Shown here: piece after piece, positions 14,053 to 15,161 of the stretch
Numbering within the stretch: position 1 is the first letter of the stretch
How the letters are laid out: every line of letters begins with the position of its first letter
Source of the DNA: Actinomycetota bacterium
GTDB taxonomy: Bacteria; Actinomycetota; Thermoleophilia; UBA2241
NCBI GenBank assembly: GCA_003158705.1
Contig: PMKX01000054.1
Location: forward strand, 4,456 to 19,616
DNA length: 15,161 nucleotides
Direction of reading: 5' to 3'
Program-made: the position numbers and the translations under genes
The notes under the pieces: generated by a model
Told to the model about the DNA's origin: nothing
Database searches by the model: none
What the model saw: only the letters and a program-made list of their open reading frames with translations

Positions 14053-15161
14053 AGCGGTGATAGGGGAACTCCTTCCTCACGAGACGCTGGATCTCAGCCG
14101 GCGTGATGAGCTTGCCGTCCACACGCCCGTGGTCGACGACCTTGGCGCGTCCGCGCACGGCGGCCTGGACCTCCCAGCTCATCTGCTTCAGGTTCATCTC
14201 GGGCACGATCACCGTGTGCACTTGCTCGGCCATCCTCTCCACGTCACGCGTGGGGAAGGGCCACAGGGTGATGGGACGCACCATGCCGACGCGCAGACCC
14301 TGGGCGCGGGCCCAGCGAACGACGGCCCGCGCCGAACGCGCCACCGAGCCGTAGGCGAAGATCGCCACCTCGGCGTCCTCCATCTCGAAGTCCTCGACCC
14401 GGGTGATGGCCTCGCGGTGGTGGTAGATCTTCTCGCGCAGCACCTCACCGAGGTTCTGGGCAACGGCCGGGTCGGCGGTCTCGGGGCTGCCGCTCCTGAG
14501 GCTGTAGACCAAGCCGGTCACGTGCACGCGGTACGGCGACCCCAGGGCCGGCAGGGCCGGGATGTGGTCGACGCTGGGCGCCAGCGGCGGTTCGCCGCCG
14601 GGGTCGCCGGTCGCCGGCGCTCGGTCGACCACCTCGATCTCGTCAGCGCCGGGCAAGACCACCGCCTCGCGCATGTGGCCGATCAGGGCGTCGGACAGGA
14701 TGATGACCGGCGTGCGATAACGTTCCGACAGATTGAAGGCCTCCACCGTCAAGGTGAAGCACTCGAGCACCGAGCTCGGCACGAGGGCGATGATGGAGTG
14801 CTCGCCATGCGTGCCCCAGCGGGCTTGCATCACGTCGCCCTGCGAGGGCTCGGTCGGCAGACCCGTGGAGGGTCCGCCGCGCATCACGTCGACGATCACG
14901 CACGGCACCTGGGCCATGGTGGCGAAGCCGATCATCTCCTGCATGAGCGAGAAGCCGGGGCCCGATGTGGCCGTCAGGGCCTTGACGCCGGCCAGCGACG
15001 CGCCCACCACGGCTCCTATGGAGGCGATCTCGTCTTCCATCTGCATGAAGTGGCCGCCCACCTGCGGCAGCCGCAGGGCCAGTGTCTCGGCGATCTCGGT
15101 GGACGGCGTGATCGGGTAGCCGGCGAAGAAGCGAGCGCCGGCGGCGATGGCGCCCTCGGCG
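14045..15161 (-). CDS. korA: 2-oxoacid:ferredoxin oxidoreductase, alpha subunit, 5' end cut by window
   Basis: The alpha subunit, open to the right edge of the window, with about 371 residues visible. GYPITPSTEIAE occurs close to the edge, followed by MQMEDEIASIGAVVGASLAGVKALTATSGPG, the pyrimidine-binding domain pattern of KorA. The C-terminal half has the domain II features of the family, such as FAYGSVARSARAVVRWAR and VPEMNLKQMSWEV. Only a short N-terminal part should be missing. The stop is TGA at 14045-14047, overlapping the start of korB. A ferredoxin-like delta subunit, common in such operons, is not in the window and may lie upstream. The substrate could be 2-oxoglutarate or a branched-chain 2-oxoacid. 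Confidence 0.92.
   Translation of the reverse strand, partial: AEGAIAAGARFFAGYPITPSTEIAETLALRLPQVGGHFMQMEDEIASIGAVVGASLAGVKALTATSGPGFSLMQEMIGFATMAQVPCVIVDVMRGGPSTGLPTEPSQGDVMQARWGTHGEHSIIALVPSSVLECFTLTVEAFNLSERYRTPVIILSDALIGHMREAVVLPGADEIEVVDRAPATGDPGGEPPLAPSVDHIPALPALGSPYRVHVTGLVYSLRSGSPETADPAVAQNLGEVLREKIYHHREAITRVEDFEMEDAEVAIFAYGSVARSARAVVRWARAQGLRVGMVRPITLWPFPTRDVERMAEQVHTVIVPEMNLKQMSWEVQAAVRGRAKVVDHGRVDGKLITPAEIQRLVRKEFPYHRFD

Overview
This is a GC-rich, tightly packed bacterial chromosome segment with no mobile elements, CRISPR arrays, rRNA or tRNA that I can recognise. It suggests an anaerobe. There are two different ferredoxin-dependent 2-oxoacid oxidoreductases, an AMP-forming aryl-CoA ligase, and a formate dehydrogenase with an N-terminal hydrogenase/NuoG-type iron-sulfur module. 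Base composition, frequent GTG starts and several promoters of the TANNNT type placed 6-9 nt before the start codon (leaderless mRNAs) fit a high-GC lineage such as Actinomycetota. The taxonomic guess is inference only.

Layout. (1) Positions 1-4028, minus strand: a four-gene operon iorA-iorB-ACT-paaK, with every junction a 4-nt start/stop overlap. It should oxidise arylpyruvates from aromatic amino acids to arylacetyl-CoA, linked to an arylacetate-CoA ligase and an amino-acid-sensing ACT protein. paaK runs off the left edge. (2) Positions 4044-6027, plus strand: a six-helix membrane protein with a degenerate GGDEF domain, a strong hairpin, a promoter with a possible leaderless 41-codon leader ORF, and a family-4-like uracil-DNA-glycosylase-fold protein that has lost both active-site motifs. 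(3) Positions 6100-8484, minus strand: rhomboid protease, HisJ-type PHP phosphatase and YegS-type lipid kinase. (4) Positions 8538-11234, minus strand: a lone 898-residue formate dehydrogenase alpha subunit with cysteine rather than selenocysteine at the metal, divergent from (5) a small arginine-rich protein (11384-11644, plus). (6) Positions 11672-12581, minus strand: a NarL/LuxR-type response regulator without a neighbouring kinase, and a previously easy-to-miss 59-residue membrane protein. (7) Positions 12597-15161, minus strand: korA-korB-korC for a second 2-oxoacid:ferredoxin oxidoreductase. korA runs off the right edge.

How it works together. The two oxidoreductases feed reduced ferredoxin and acyl-CoA (aryl-acyl from IOR, probably 2-oxoglutarate or branched acyl from KOR) into an anaerobic amino-acid-degrading metabolism. 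The formate dehydrogenase can exchange electrons with NAD(P)/ferredoxin or a hydrogenase through partners not in the window. The least understood parts are the catalytically altered UDG-fold protein with its leader ORF, the degenerate GGDEF protein, and the two small orphan proteins. No single clearly new defence or biosynthetic system is visible.
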